Of a stretch of 64,000 bases of DNA, positions 21,368 to 31,086 are shown piece after piece (the stretch's first letter is position 1; the number at the start of each line of letters is the position of its first letter). The position numbers were made by a program, and so were the translations under genes. The notes under the pieces were generated by a model. The model saw nothing but the letters and a program-made list of their open reading frames with translations, did no database searches and had not been told where the DNA came from. The stretch spans positions 372,001 to 436,000 of the forward strand of contig CM073201.1 in the NCBI GenBank assembly GCA_037042915.1, given 5' to 3'. Source of the DNA: Auricularia sp. M13. Lineage: Eukaryota > Basidiomycota > Agaricomycetes > Auriculariales > Auriculariaceae.

Positions 21368-22960
21368 TCTCAGTCTAGACAACGAACGACCCTGCGATCG
21401 ATCTATTTATGCAACGCCACCGAACGAATGAATTGAATTGAATCGCTGCTCCTTGCTTGCCATGTATCTCTTGCTATCTCCTGTTTCTCTGGTTGTCTTG
21501 TCTTGTCGTCGTCGCTCTTACTTCCTTACTTAGTGGTCAAGTAATGCCCGAATAGAATGTACTGTACCGTATCCCACGCCCGAGTCTGACTCGGTCGCAT
21601 TGACGCCGTCTCTTCTTCTTCGGGATCGATGATCCCGCGCGGCGCCCAAAGAGGCTGCATCGCGCGCTTCGCTCAATTCGCCTCCTCCTTCATTCATTCA
21701 TTTGCCACGAGACACGTTGTCGAGTCTCGACCCGCATCGTCGCTCTCGCCCTGCGCGGCCTGACCGGCGACGATGACGCTGACGATGACACATCCACGGC
21801 GTGCAAGGCGCCGGGCTTGGTCAGCCCGCTGCCAATGCAACGCGGGTTCGTTCTCCGCATCGCGCCATGTTTCGCGACGCTCACTCACCCCACGGCGCTG
21901 GAAGCTGGAAGCTCCACGCTTCTCGACGCCGTGCGCGCCGGTTCGCCTTTTCCGGAAACGATCTTTCCGCCTCGCCCGTTTACTGTGCTTTGCTCGACGA
22001 GCTCTTGAAGCTGCTTGCTCGACGAGCTCTTGACGAGTCGCTACAGTATCTCTCCATGGATCTACCCCTCGTCTACAAGTACATACAGTACTTACCTTGA
22101 CGGACAGCTCACCGCCGGTTTACGCTGCTGTCGACATTGACACTGACACTGACACTGGCGCCCCGGCCAATCTCGAAGCTCTGGCGCGGAGCGCCCTCCC
22201 CGCTCCCCGCTCCCCGCAGTTTGGCTGCTGGCCAAGTCCTGTTATGATCAATTGACTCTTGCAACTCGGGCGGGCTGCTTACTATCTTGGCGCCCGCCGT
22301 CTCGCCGGACACGATTTCCTGGATTCAGACTGCTGCCAGTGCAGCTCAGACTTCCAGTGAGCGCCCGCGCCCGGTCCTGTCGAGTCGTGCTTGCTCCTCA
22401 GTACCGCCGGACGCCCCACGGATATATATTATCTCATTTATGATCACCGTGACGTGCACCGGCGTGCGTCCTCGCATAGTAATCATATGCATTGGTCACT
22501 CTGCTGAGCTGAAACGCGCTAATAGCCTCCGCACATGACTTACTTCCTGCCGAGTCCGAGTCGCTCATTGAATGATGTGCCACGGTGCGCAGATATCCGA
22601 GTCTTGCTTGTCGTCTCGTCCACGTCGCCGCCTTCACCCAATCAGCACAACTGAATTGAATGCCCCGGGCGCGTCGAATATGCGTCATCTATTCTATCCT
22701 CCGAGACCTTCATGGGCACGCGTCGTTGTGCCGTTGTGCCCTTGTTCACGCCGCTCCCCTCGCGGTCCACAGGAGCGCAGCGGCTTCCTAGTCTTTCTTT
22801 CCCTCGTTGTTCGTTGTGCTGTGCTCTTTGTGACTTGTCTGAGCGGACCAGTGCTTTGTTCGTCCGCATCCTGGCGGTTATAAGGACCGCGCCGGCCAGG
22901 TGCGTTCCAACTCATCTCGACGCACTTTACTCGCCTCTCCAACACTGCCTACGATACCGC
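21368..22960. other. Intergenic, right arm of the inverted duplication at about 21800-22350
   Basis: The interval 21800-22350 is the counterpart of 18985-19560 in opposite orientation. A possible TATA (ttataagg, about 22878) lies near the end, but the frames that follow (about 22960-23200) have no recognisable content. Confidence 0.45.
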
Positions 22961-23204
22961 ATGCTAATTGCATCTCACCTCGCCCTCCAACGAGCTATAC
23001 GCACCCCACGCCACCGCAGTTCGTACAAGTCAGCATGTGCTACTAGCACTGACCGGCGGCGGCGGCGCCAGTTTTCCGAAGTCCCGTGACACTTCAAGTT
23101 CGGACGGCACACTGGCAGAGACGATGGCATACATACTGAAGTTCAGCAGGCAGCCACTGTGCACGTCTCTCACGCGGCTGCGAGTCTGGGGCACTGCGCA
23201 ATGA

Positions 23205-23920
23205 GGCTCACTGGTGGGAGCTTTTGCCAGTTCGCGGAGACGAAGCTCGTATTCGTGGACCGAATCTTTCACGCAGCCGGCTGGGAGAACGTCACTTCGA
23301 CTCGAGGGGCGCTCGGACGAGCTGCACCGAGCCTCAAGAGGTTTTGCGCGTTGACTCTCAGTCAAGCTGCCCGTGCTCGCCCGGGAGACGAAGCTCGTGG
23401 ACCGACTCGCGAGTGAGATGCTGTCACGCCGCGGCCGTCTGGGAGAACATTCGACTCGAGGGGCGCTTGGACGAGCTGCACCGAGCCTCAAGAGATTCTG
23501 CGCGTTGACTCTCAGTCAAGCTGCCCGTGCTCGCCCGGGAGACGAAGCTCGTGGACCGACTCGCGAGTTAGAATCTTTCGCGCCGCGGCCGGCTGGGAGA
23601 ACATTCGACTGGCCAAGGGAGGCGCTCGGACGACTTGCACCGAGCGTCAAGAGGTTTTGCGTGTTGACTCTCATTCGAGGCTACCCGTGCTCGCCCGGGA
23701 GACGGAGATCGTATTCGTGGACCGACTGGACCGAGTCAGAAGCTTTCACGCCGCGGCCGGCTGGGAGGACCTTCGACTCGAGAAAGGCGCTTGGACGACC
23801 TGCACCGAGGCTCACTGGTGGGAGGTTTTGCGCGTTGACTCTCATTCGAGGCTGCCAGTGCTCGCGGTGGACCGACTCGCCAGAAGCTTTCAGGCAAACG
23901 CGGCCGCGAGAACTACCGAC
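23205..23920. repeat. Minisatellite, about 5 units of 143-171 bp
   Basis: Units share ccgtgctcgcccgggagacg, followed by aagctcgt...gtggaccgact, then cgccgcggccg...ctgggagaac, then a ctgcaccgag stretch and a ttttgcgcgttgactctc stretch. The ccgtgctcgc anchor begins at 23371, 23525 and 23685, with a variant at about 23855, so the period is 154, 160 and about 171. A first, more diverged unit starts near 23205. Open frames cross the array only because stops are rare in the unit. Confidence 0.75.
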
Positions 23921-24249
23921 TTGAGGAATTCATGGACCATCGGGGGGCGCGGCACCAAATTCACGCTTTGGTATCACCAATGACCAGTACTGTGCGTCCG
24001 CCCGGGTTGACGTTTGACGTTCCAGTGAACTGCTGCATGCCGCTCGTTTCTCCCGGGCCGAATCCGAGTCGTCGAAATTCAGAGCCCATGCCTCATGCGC
24101 ACATGCACCTGTACCTCTGCGTCTCCGCGGCGCACTCAGAGCCGAGTCTTGCCGTCCGATACGGCGGGCACGGTCCAAGCGCACTCTGGTCTTTGGTCTT
24201 TGTGTCCCCCCGCTAGGACGGGCCAACGCGACTTGTTGTGCGCGGGCGC

Positions 24250-24285
24250 TGCGCTTCGTACCACGGTGAGACCTGGCGTATAAAG
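24250..24285 (+). promoter_or_regulatory. Promoter elements of zinc-finger gene C
   Basis: A tataaag box at 24279-24285 lies 114 bp before the ATG. Just upstream, tgcgcttcgtaccac (24250-24264) has a counterpart tgcgcttcgaaccac before gene D (26923-26937) at a similar distance from its TATA-like box. Confidence 0.6.
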
Positions 24286-24398
24286 TGCTGCCCGCCGGAG
24301 AGGGGGGGAGCACATCGCAACGCCAGCCTTCACGCACTCATCCTCACCTCTCTCCCTCTATCCAACCAGTCAACTCTCAAACCAAACCAAAGCTCACA

Positions 24399-24674
24399 AT
24401 GTCCAACACCAACAACGTGACCTACCCAACCTCCAACGCGCGCAACGGCCAAACCTCCACCCCGTCCTTCGCATTCGTCGCGCCGCACACGCATCCAACC
24501 GCCTACTGCTTCCACTGCACCCAATACGAGATCCGCAACAGACAGCCCGCATTTGTCGCCGCGCAGTATCGGTGCTACGACGCGGCGTGCTGCGCGGGCG
24601 GGATGGTGTTCGTGTGCGGGGATGTGTATGCGTGGAGGAAGCATATGAAGGACCGGCATGGGGTTGTCGTTTAG
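24399..24674 (+). CDS. Small zinc-finger protein C (91 aa, intronless)
   Basis: The product has two cysteine-rich parts: AYCFHCTQYEIRN near the middle, then C-x4-C-x8-C-x8-H-x4-H ending KHMKDRHGVVV. The finger spacing is identical to genes A and B, including the middle C-G-D. The Y-C-F-H-C-T-Q block aligns with Y-N-F-H-T-T-Q of A, except that C and D have Cys at two positions there (C-F-H-C), which may add a second metal site. C and D lack the Pro-rich and E/R-rich linker of A and B, so they are about 55 residues shorter. Function is unknown. Confidence 0.8.
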   Translation: MSNTNNVTYPTSNARNGQTSTPSFAFVAPHTHPTAYCFHCTQYEIRNRQPAFVAAQYRCYDAACCAGGMVFVCGDVYAWRKHMKDRHGVVV

Positions 24675-25940
24675 TGTGGCACGGTGCCAGATTTAATTGG
24701 GACTCTGACTACTACTAAACCACATGTACCGTATTGGATATCTAAGACTGGGATATGATACTCAGCGAGTAGTTTCTCTGAATGTGAACGGTGCTGGAAT
24801 ACTTGTTGCATCTATGTTCCGACTCGGAGGAACAGTTCCGCCAGTGTACACTGTACACTGTACAGTTTGCATCGTGACTGCCCGGATACAACGCCCGAGC
24901 ACAAAGCGGTGAAGGTTTTCCTCCAGCGCCACGTTGTGATCCGTGAGCAATGCCCAATCGTCGAAGTCTCACCCAGTCTGAGTCTCGGGGAATCTGCACC
25001 TCGGCTAATTGAAATATTTGCAGATGTTTGTTTCTTGATTCTTGATCAAGCTCGGGTTGCATCGGCCGACGCGCCTCTTCATCTTGGACCGCGACCACGG
25101 CAACGCACCTGCATGCGCCGCCCGTACTTACTGTGCAGGCTGCGTTCCCTCCTCCGCGCCAGTCCGATCGTTGTCAACACTTTTCAGGGGCGCGCAATCG
25201 TGCCCCATCGGCAACTCCGTCTAGGAGTGCCCGTTTCATCCTTGCGCACGCGCAGGCTCTGTTCTAGCTCTATTTCATTGCTCGCGCATAGGGACTTATC
25301 ACCTGTTTTTCGGCGCGCTTGTCCCCAGAAAAGCTTGAGCTCTTGAAACTCGCAGGACAATTCTGTGTTCTGCTATGTGTGCAGTGGATTCCTCTGGCAT
25401 CGTCTGAACCTGCTGTCACACACCCCATTCCGCATCGAATTTTGGCATTGGTTTTAATCTGTGCCATCTGGCCATGCCGCGCTCTGTGTCTTATCCCTCT
25501 GCGCTTTGACGACTGCGACTTTCCGGTTTCAGTCTCGGAATCTTTGCTCAATTCGCGACTACAATGGAGCGTCCCTCATTCAGCTGCCCTGGATGTGCGT
25601 TTCACATTCCCGGGCTATGGGATTGTCGCGCACGGCCGTGTCGTCCGGACATGCCAGGGACCGTCGGCAGATTTTCTACGTATACGGCGAAGATCGACAT
25701 CGAGCGGCTTCCACTTTTCCGCTTTGGTTCGAATGGACTCGAGCACCAAGCGCCAGGAACGATTGACCTTCCACCTGCCACCCTGGGAGCTTGCATTTTA
25801 ATTGACCGAGTGACGCTCAGGCTGGCGGACCCGCCGGCCTACCCTCAAGCGCTCTCGCCGATCGCTACCATATGAGGTCAGAAATGACTTCGACACGCAC
25901 GCACGCCCTGCGGTGATCTCAGGCTCAATTCGCGAGGAAC
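24675..25940. other. Intergenic, contains duplicated block X1 (about 25010-25110)
   Basis: The stretch gaaatatttgcagatgt, followed by ctcgggttgcatcggccgacg and gaccgcgaccacggcaac, resembles 28670-28780. Plus-strand frames at 25319-25801 and 25564-25875 show no domain and are not called. The block supports a tandem duplication of zinc-finger gene, X and F-box gene. Confidence 0.4.
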
Positions 25941-25942
25941 AG

Positions 25943-25950
25943 TATAAATA
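25943..25950 (+). promoter_or_regulatory. TATA box of secreted peptide gene 1
   Basis: The motif tataaata lies 55 bp before the start codon. Confidence 0.6.
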
Positions 25951-26004
25951 GTGATACCCCTCCAGAGTCCAGTGGCTCAAATCATTGCACACTCCACGTC
26001 CAAC

Positions 26005-26263
26005 ATGCCCTCGTCCCTCATGCATTTCGCATCTTTTGCCCTAGTCGCATCTCTGCTGGCTACTGCGGGTGCCGCTCCGACTCCGCAGGTCTGTGGGCGT
26101 GGATCTATCGGAGGTGGTAGCCTGTGTAAATGCGGCGTGGCGAATGAGAGTCGGGGCCTGCCTGTGGTGCGTCTGATCTCGGCCTCGGCTTGAGATGGTC
26201 TTTAGACTCTTCTCATCTTTGCGGGATACGCAGGCCGATGGGAACTTCAAAGTGGAGTGCTGA
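26005..26263 (+). CDS. Small secreted cysteine-containing peptide 1 (63 aa)
   Basis: Exons 26005-26166 and 26234-26263 join through GTGCGT and CGCAG to give 63 residues. A signal peptide (MHFASFALVASLLATAGAAP) is followed by T-P-Q-x-C and three more cysteines including C-K-C and a C-terminal Cys. Secreted peptide 2 at 63694 has the same length, the same M-H-F-x-S...P-T-P-Q-x-C start and an intron at nearly the same codon (54 versus 55), so the two are probably paralogues. The role is unknown. Without the intron the frame would end as a 62-residue form. Confidence 0.65.
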
Positions 26264-26543
26264 ATCAGGACCTGAAGTTGATGTGTTCGTTACTTGTTTT
26301 CATCGCGTTACCGTTGATGTAATGTTTCCTCTGCCTGCACCTAGTCTTCTTGGCATATTTTACAGAGGAAGACAATCATTTAACCTCCTCCTCAAGACTG
26401 CTGGCCGTGGAATTGCACGGAATAGCTCTCTCTCACGTGCGCATGTTGCCTTTCTCTCTTATAGCATGTGTTACTGGCTCCGCTATAAAGAGAACATCAT
26501 TTGAACCCAGCTGCTCCCTCTTGTTTCCGACGCCCGGGCCGCC

Positions 26544-26666
26544 ATGAACGCGCACAACCGCTCGTCTCTGCCTGTGGAACTGGTCAGCATGATCCTGGCC
26601 TACTTTGACATTGGATTGCTTATCCTGGGTGCTACACTTCCGGGGCCACAATTCCTTCTGAAGTGA
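26544..26666 (+). pseudogene. F-box gene fragment
   Basis: After a ctataaag box (26483) and a leader similar to that of the F-box gene at 29158, a 40-codon frame begins MNAHNRSSLPVELVSMIL and stops after about half an F-box. The intact-start paralogue begins MNSLSLLPVELLCLIL. It is probably the 3'-truncated copy from a tandem duplication. Confidence 0.55.
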
Positions 26667-27019
26667 TGGATTTTCCCCTGTCAAGTTGTATGAATCAGAA
26701 AGGGGAGTTCACGACGATATTGTGATTCTCGCACTTGAAGCCACTGGGGACTCCTGGACTTGTTACCTCAGCCCCGTCTTCGAACCCTCACATGCAGCTC
26801 CTCCTCAACTCGCACATCGCACGCTATATGCGCTATACGACAAAAGATGCCGCATGCGCTCTCTCTCTCTCCATGAAGCAAAGGCCGACGCGTCCATCAC
26901 TCAACGCTTCTCGTGTGGACGTTGCGCTTCGAACCACCTTGGGGAGGGATAAAGTGCGGGCCGTGGGCAAGGGGTGCCTCACTATCATCTCTCATCCATC
27001 ACCCGCCCTCGCACACACC

Positions 27020-27280
27020 ATGACACACTCGAACAGCATCGCGTACCCGACGTCCAACACTCGCAGGGGGGGGACGAGCACACCGGCATTCACAGTACTC
27101 GTGCCGCATTACCATGCCAAGGCCTACTGCTTTCACTGCGCCCAGTACGACATCCGCAACGGACAGCCCTTTGTCGCGGCGCAGTACCGCTGCTACGACG
27201 CGTCGTGCTGCGCGGATGGAAATATCTTCGCGTGCGGCGACGTCTACACGTGGAAGAACCACATGAAGGATGTGCACTAG
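27020..27280 (+). CDS. Small zinc-finger protein D (86 aa), stop codon supplied by a MITE
   Basis: Close paralogue of gene C: AYCFHCAQYDIRN, then C-x4-C-x8-C-x8-H-x4-H ending NHMKDVH. The stop codon TAG (27278-27280) is the first three bases of MITE 3, whose left 8-bp target duplication atgtgcac overlaps the last codons. After the right-hand duplication (27781-27788) the reading continues with codons for G, V, D, V and then TGA (27789-27803), which matches the HGVVV end of gene C. The insertion therefore removed only four C-terminal residues and left the finger complete. A TATA-like gataaag lies at 26948-26954. Confidence 0.82.
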   Translation: MTHSNSIAYPTSNTRRGGTSTPAFTVLVPHYHAKAYCFHCAQYDIRNGQPFVAAQYRCYDASCCADGNIFACGDVYTWKNHMKDVH

Positions 27281-27780
27281 GGCTTTGTGTCGCCTCAATG
27301 TTTAGAAACATGTTTGTAAACATGGTGTTTAAAACGTGTTTTAAACGGGTGGTCCTCAAACCCACCTGTTTAGAAACCTCGGAGGCTTTTGAAAAGGCTC
27401 CGGATTATCGGACAGAGACTGGCTCAGGACCCTGGGAGTTACTGTCAGACCTTCCCCTTAATGTCAAGCTTTGAAGCAGGCTGGCTACAGACAGTGATGG
27501 CCTGCCAGTCACCAGCACCTGAATAGGACAGACTGATCAGAGCACCTACCCATCTCCCCTTGTCACCAATTGGAGAAAATAGTTTGCTAAGACGCCTGAG
27601 TGATGTAGAGTAGTCCATACCCTACTGCTACAAGTGAGAAGGGAAGGATTGACCATGGCAGTCGAGTGTTGTAGCATTATGCCTCCGGTAGTTTCTAAAC
27701 ATGTTTGTAAACACCGGCAGTTTCCGGTAAACCGTTTAAAACGTGTTTACAAGTCAGCCGGAATTCTACACAAAGCCCTA
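27278..27780. mobile_element. hAT-type MITE 3 (503 bp), inserted at the end of gene D
   Basis: Terminal inverted repeats TAGGGCTTTGTGT (13 bp) are bounded by perfect 8-bp target duplications ATGTGCAC at 27270-27277 and 27781-27788. Sub-terminal palindromic motifs (gtttgtaaac, gtttaaaacgtgtt) occur near both ends. There is no coding capacity. The 8-bp duplication and T-A-G ends indicate the hAT superfamily. Confidence 0.88.
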
Positions 27781-27894
27781 ATGTGCACGGAGTCGATGTC
27801 TGAAGCCTGGACTTTCACATATCATTATTACTGTAATAAACCCTGTACTCATATGACGTCTTGTTTTGGCACTGAACAGTGCTCCAGTACGGTC

Positions 27895-28490
27895 TAGTGT
27901 AGCCGGAGTCCGGTTCGCGAACCTCCGAACCCCCGAACCGAACCCGAACCGAACCGAGGTTCGTGCTGGTTCAGGTTCAGGTTCAGTGCCAAGCCGAACC
28001 TCGTCTGAACCGTGTTCAAACCGAACCGAACCTGCGAACCTCCTCCTATATAAAGCTCAGACATCTCAACTTTTGTTGGCTTAGAGACCACCTTTGTCCC
28101 AGTTCTGCTTATGTAACATGTATATCAGCTCTACGAAGGTGTCTATCAAACCTTAGGCATTGTTGGCAAGGAGTTGAGGAGGCAATCAGATGACATAATA
28201 CATTCCCACAATGTGATATGCAAGCTTGCAGCTCTAAAATCAGGCTCTGCAAGACCTTATAACATTAACAGAGAGTCATAATCATGAATTATGATCAACC
28301 ACCATCCATATGTGCTTCATACTAGTATTTAAAGTATCTATTTATGATTATATAGTGTGTTCAAGGTTCGAACCCCGAACCGAACCCGAACCGAACCCCA
28401 GGTTCGGGTTTGATGGTTCGGGACCAGGTTCGGTTCGAGGTTCGGAAAAATTGCCGCCGAACCGCACCGAACCGAACATCGGCTACACTA
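27895..28490. mobile_element. hAT-type MITE 2 (596 bp), GAACC-rich
   Basis: Ends TAGTGTAGCCG (11 bp, inverted) are bounded by perfect 8-bp duplications GTACGGTC at 27887-27894 and 28491-28498. Both sub-terminal regions are made of gaaccgaacc/ggttcggttc repeats in inverted orientation, so a single strand could fold extensively. There is no transposase frame. Confidence 0.88.
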
Positions 28491-28498
28491 GTACGGTC

Positions 28499-29157
28499 TC
28501 TTTAACTTGTGCAATGTATGATTGCATGTACGGTTCGCACTGGCACAATTCCAGAATAGCAGCTCCGGCAATTGCGGTACTTAAAGGAGAATTCCCTCAA
28601 GCATACGGTTGAGGGAAGCCACGCTCATATGGACAACGCTCAATCATTGAAGTTTCGAGCAGAGCTCCCACCAGGACAAATATTTACAGATGTGTATCAT
28701 GATGAAGCGCGGGTTCGCTCGGCCGACGGCCCGCCGGAGCTGCTTTTGACCTGTGACCACGACAACTGGCTCTGTGCGCCCCTGCTCATCGCACTCCGAT
28801 GTACTGCGCGTTCCCATATTCTAAAATTTGCATACGAGCGTGCGTCGCTCATCAAGAATCAAGCCGCGGCATTCCATCGACCTACTTGCAGAGCATCCGT
28901 AGCTATCGAATACCTGGACTAGTGCATACTGGGAGGCTTCGTCTAGGCTTCACGCGTCTCGTCGACATGGTGCTTCTGCGCTCGTAGTCCCTATTGAATC
29001 GTACCCGCTGGACACGCAGTCCTATTTCCGCGTCTCTGTCTCGGATGTTGGGCTCTGCCGGCGGTGGACGCGGACTATAAGGAGGCCAAGACAGCTAAAA
29101 TTCATCCTTCTAAACCTGACCTGTGGCTGCAACCATTTTTCCGACCCCGAGCCGACA
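28499..29157. other. Intergenic, duplicated block X2 and F-box gene promoter
   Basis: The interval 28670-28780 resembles 25010-25110 (see there). An actataagg TATA-like box lies near 29074, 80 bp before the F-box start. Confidence 0.45.
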
Positions 29158-30192
29158 TGAACAGCCTCTCGCTTCTACCTGTGGAGCTCCTCTGCTTGAT
29201 ACTGAATCTCCTCGACGTCAATTGCCTCGTTCGCGCGTCGCATGTTTCGTCAGCATGGCGCGTCTTTGCACGCTCCCAGCCACAATTCTGGCGCTTTGTC
29301 TGGTTGGCGGCGCTCTCAGACTCGGCGTTGGCTTTCTTCCAGGCCCGTCTATCCTGCAACGGGCATGCCCTCGACATCACTCTCAAACTCGACAAAACGG
29401 AGGACTCGCACTAAGCGCGTATCTGCACGGTCGTCTTCCCTCTACTCGCGCAACATCTACCTCGCATGGAATCTCTCCGCATCGCCATGCGCACAGACGT
29501 AGCTTCTCATATAAACCGCACCAAGACTGCAGACCTTTTGGCTGTGCTACTTCAACGGACCTCCTCCCCCCTGCATTCCTCTGGATCTATTTGCTGGATC
29601 CTGTCCTCAATTGCTACGGGTTCGTCTCCAAGACGTTCCAATACCCAGGACGGCGATTCCAGCATTTATCAATGTCACAGATCCGTCAATCGTTGTGCGA
29701 GCACCGCGTTCGATTTCGCTGCGCCTTCTCGTCCATTTCCCTTGTGCATTATATCTGGCGCTGATAGTGCCGTCCTTCGGCGGCATTGAACAAGCGCAAT
29801 CGTTCAACGACGAGGAATTTTCCCAACCGCCAATCGACTCGCTGTTTCTGCAGACGCCGCCCACAGATCTCGCCAGCGTGCTACAGGTTGTGCCTAATAT
29901 CGCTGGAATCCGTTGCATCCAATGCAAGCAGCCCTGCCGCGAGCTAATCAGTACGGCAATGGACTACATACCGCACAGGAAACCTCTCCACCTGAATCTG
30001 AAAATCCTTCACATGGAGCAGGAAGTCGTCAACCTTTCCTACGTCTGTGGCCCATTCGTGCGCGGTTTCCAGGAGCACCCGGGCGCCGCGATTGCGGAAT
30101 GGCCGAGCCACCTCAGTCATTGGGGATATATCATTGGAGTTCACACAACACGTCGGGATAAATCATTTGTGATTGCAGGACACGGTATATGA
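29158..30192 (+). pseudogene. F-box protein gene, interrupted
   Basis: The frame starts MNSLSLLPVELLCLILNLL, continues through ASHVSSAWRVFARS, and shows a typical N-terminal F-box. F-box proteins recruit substrates to SCF ubiquitin ligases. After 84 codons an in-frame TAA (29412-29414) stops it, yet the same frame continues with leucine-repeat-like sequence (TVVFPLLAQHLPRMESLRIAM) and later segments in another frame (about 29611-30190, for example LASVLQVVPNIAGIRCIQC). I see no splice pair that removes the stop, so the gene is probably broken; an unusual intron is the alternative. Confidence 0.6.
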
Positions 30193-31086
30193 CAGTACAT
30201 GACAGTGAGCGACAGAGACAGCGATAAGGACAAATCGGGATATGTACATAGCGAGCGTGGACAAGGCCAACAGAGACGCATTGGGACATAACGAGATAAG
30301 TAACGGAACAGATAAATCGCAAACGATAGTGCAAGTGGCGATCAGGAACAACATATCCGTCAGGATATATCGGGATAAAGCGATCCCGATCATGGATGCA
30401 CGCGAAGTGGAGACGAAGACGGAGGAGGATCACCGAGCAGATATATCGGGATAAACGAATCATGCACAGATCACGCGCGATGCAATGCGGCGGAGAGGAA
30501 AGCGTGATAAATCGCGATATGTTGCGTAACACGAGGACGACGGCAAGAGTGCAATGGCAAGAACGACGAATTTTCCATCAGTAAACGCTCATATACGCTA
30601 GGAGAGAATGTTACTCACGCTGCTTGTCCTGGGAGGAATATTGCGGTTGTCGACCGACTTATCCGCGGACGGGAGATGGACTGATGTCTGGTCAACCACC
30701 GCTCTCGGATCGCTTGGGTGAATACAACGCACCTTGTGCTTCATCGTCCCGCATTTCACGTCCGCCACCCACACAGTCTGTCATCGATGGGATGTCCGGC
30801 GTGCGCGCGCAGCGGCAGAGACCAGAGGGGAAGAGGGTGACGCCGCCCCAAATGAGGCGACGTCGCGTCCAAGGACATCGAGGGGGGCTCGGTCTCCAAA
30901 TGGAGGCCGAGTGGTGGGATCGTCGGGGCAACGTAGAAGGAAGAAGGCAAGAGACGAGGCGGAGAATGAATTGCACAATACACGCTGATTCCCGCAGTTT
31001 TCTCACGTCTCAGCCACATCAGGGGAACTTCTCACGTTGTATTATTGAGATCAGGACATGGGCATCAAAGACCGGCAAAAATTAGA
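30193..31086. other. Intergenic with scattered CGGGATAAA-type repeats
   Basis: Copies of cgggataaa occur near 30154, 30371 and 30447, with related ataaatcg motifs between 30300 and 30520. No supported gene is seen. Confidence 0.4.

Noticed and set aside
23205-23920. CRISPR-like array
   Set aside because: Units are long, variable in length and similar throughout, without short repeats separated by unique spacers; the genome is fungal.
24724-25875. Plus-strand frames at 25319-25801 and 25564-25875
   Set aside because: They overlap in different phases, lack domains, and have no clear promoter or splice signals.
27895-28490. Small protein frames rich in F-G-S or N-R-T-E repeats
   Set aside because: They are produced by the GAACC sub-terminal repeats of MITE 2 and are not genes.
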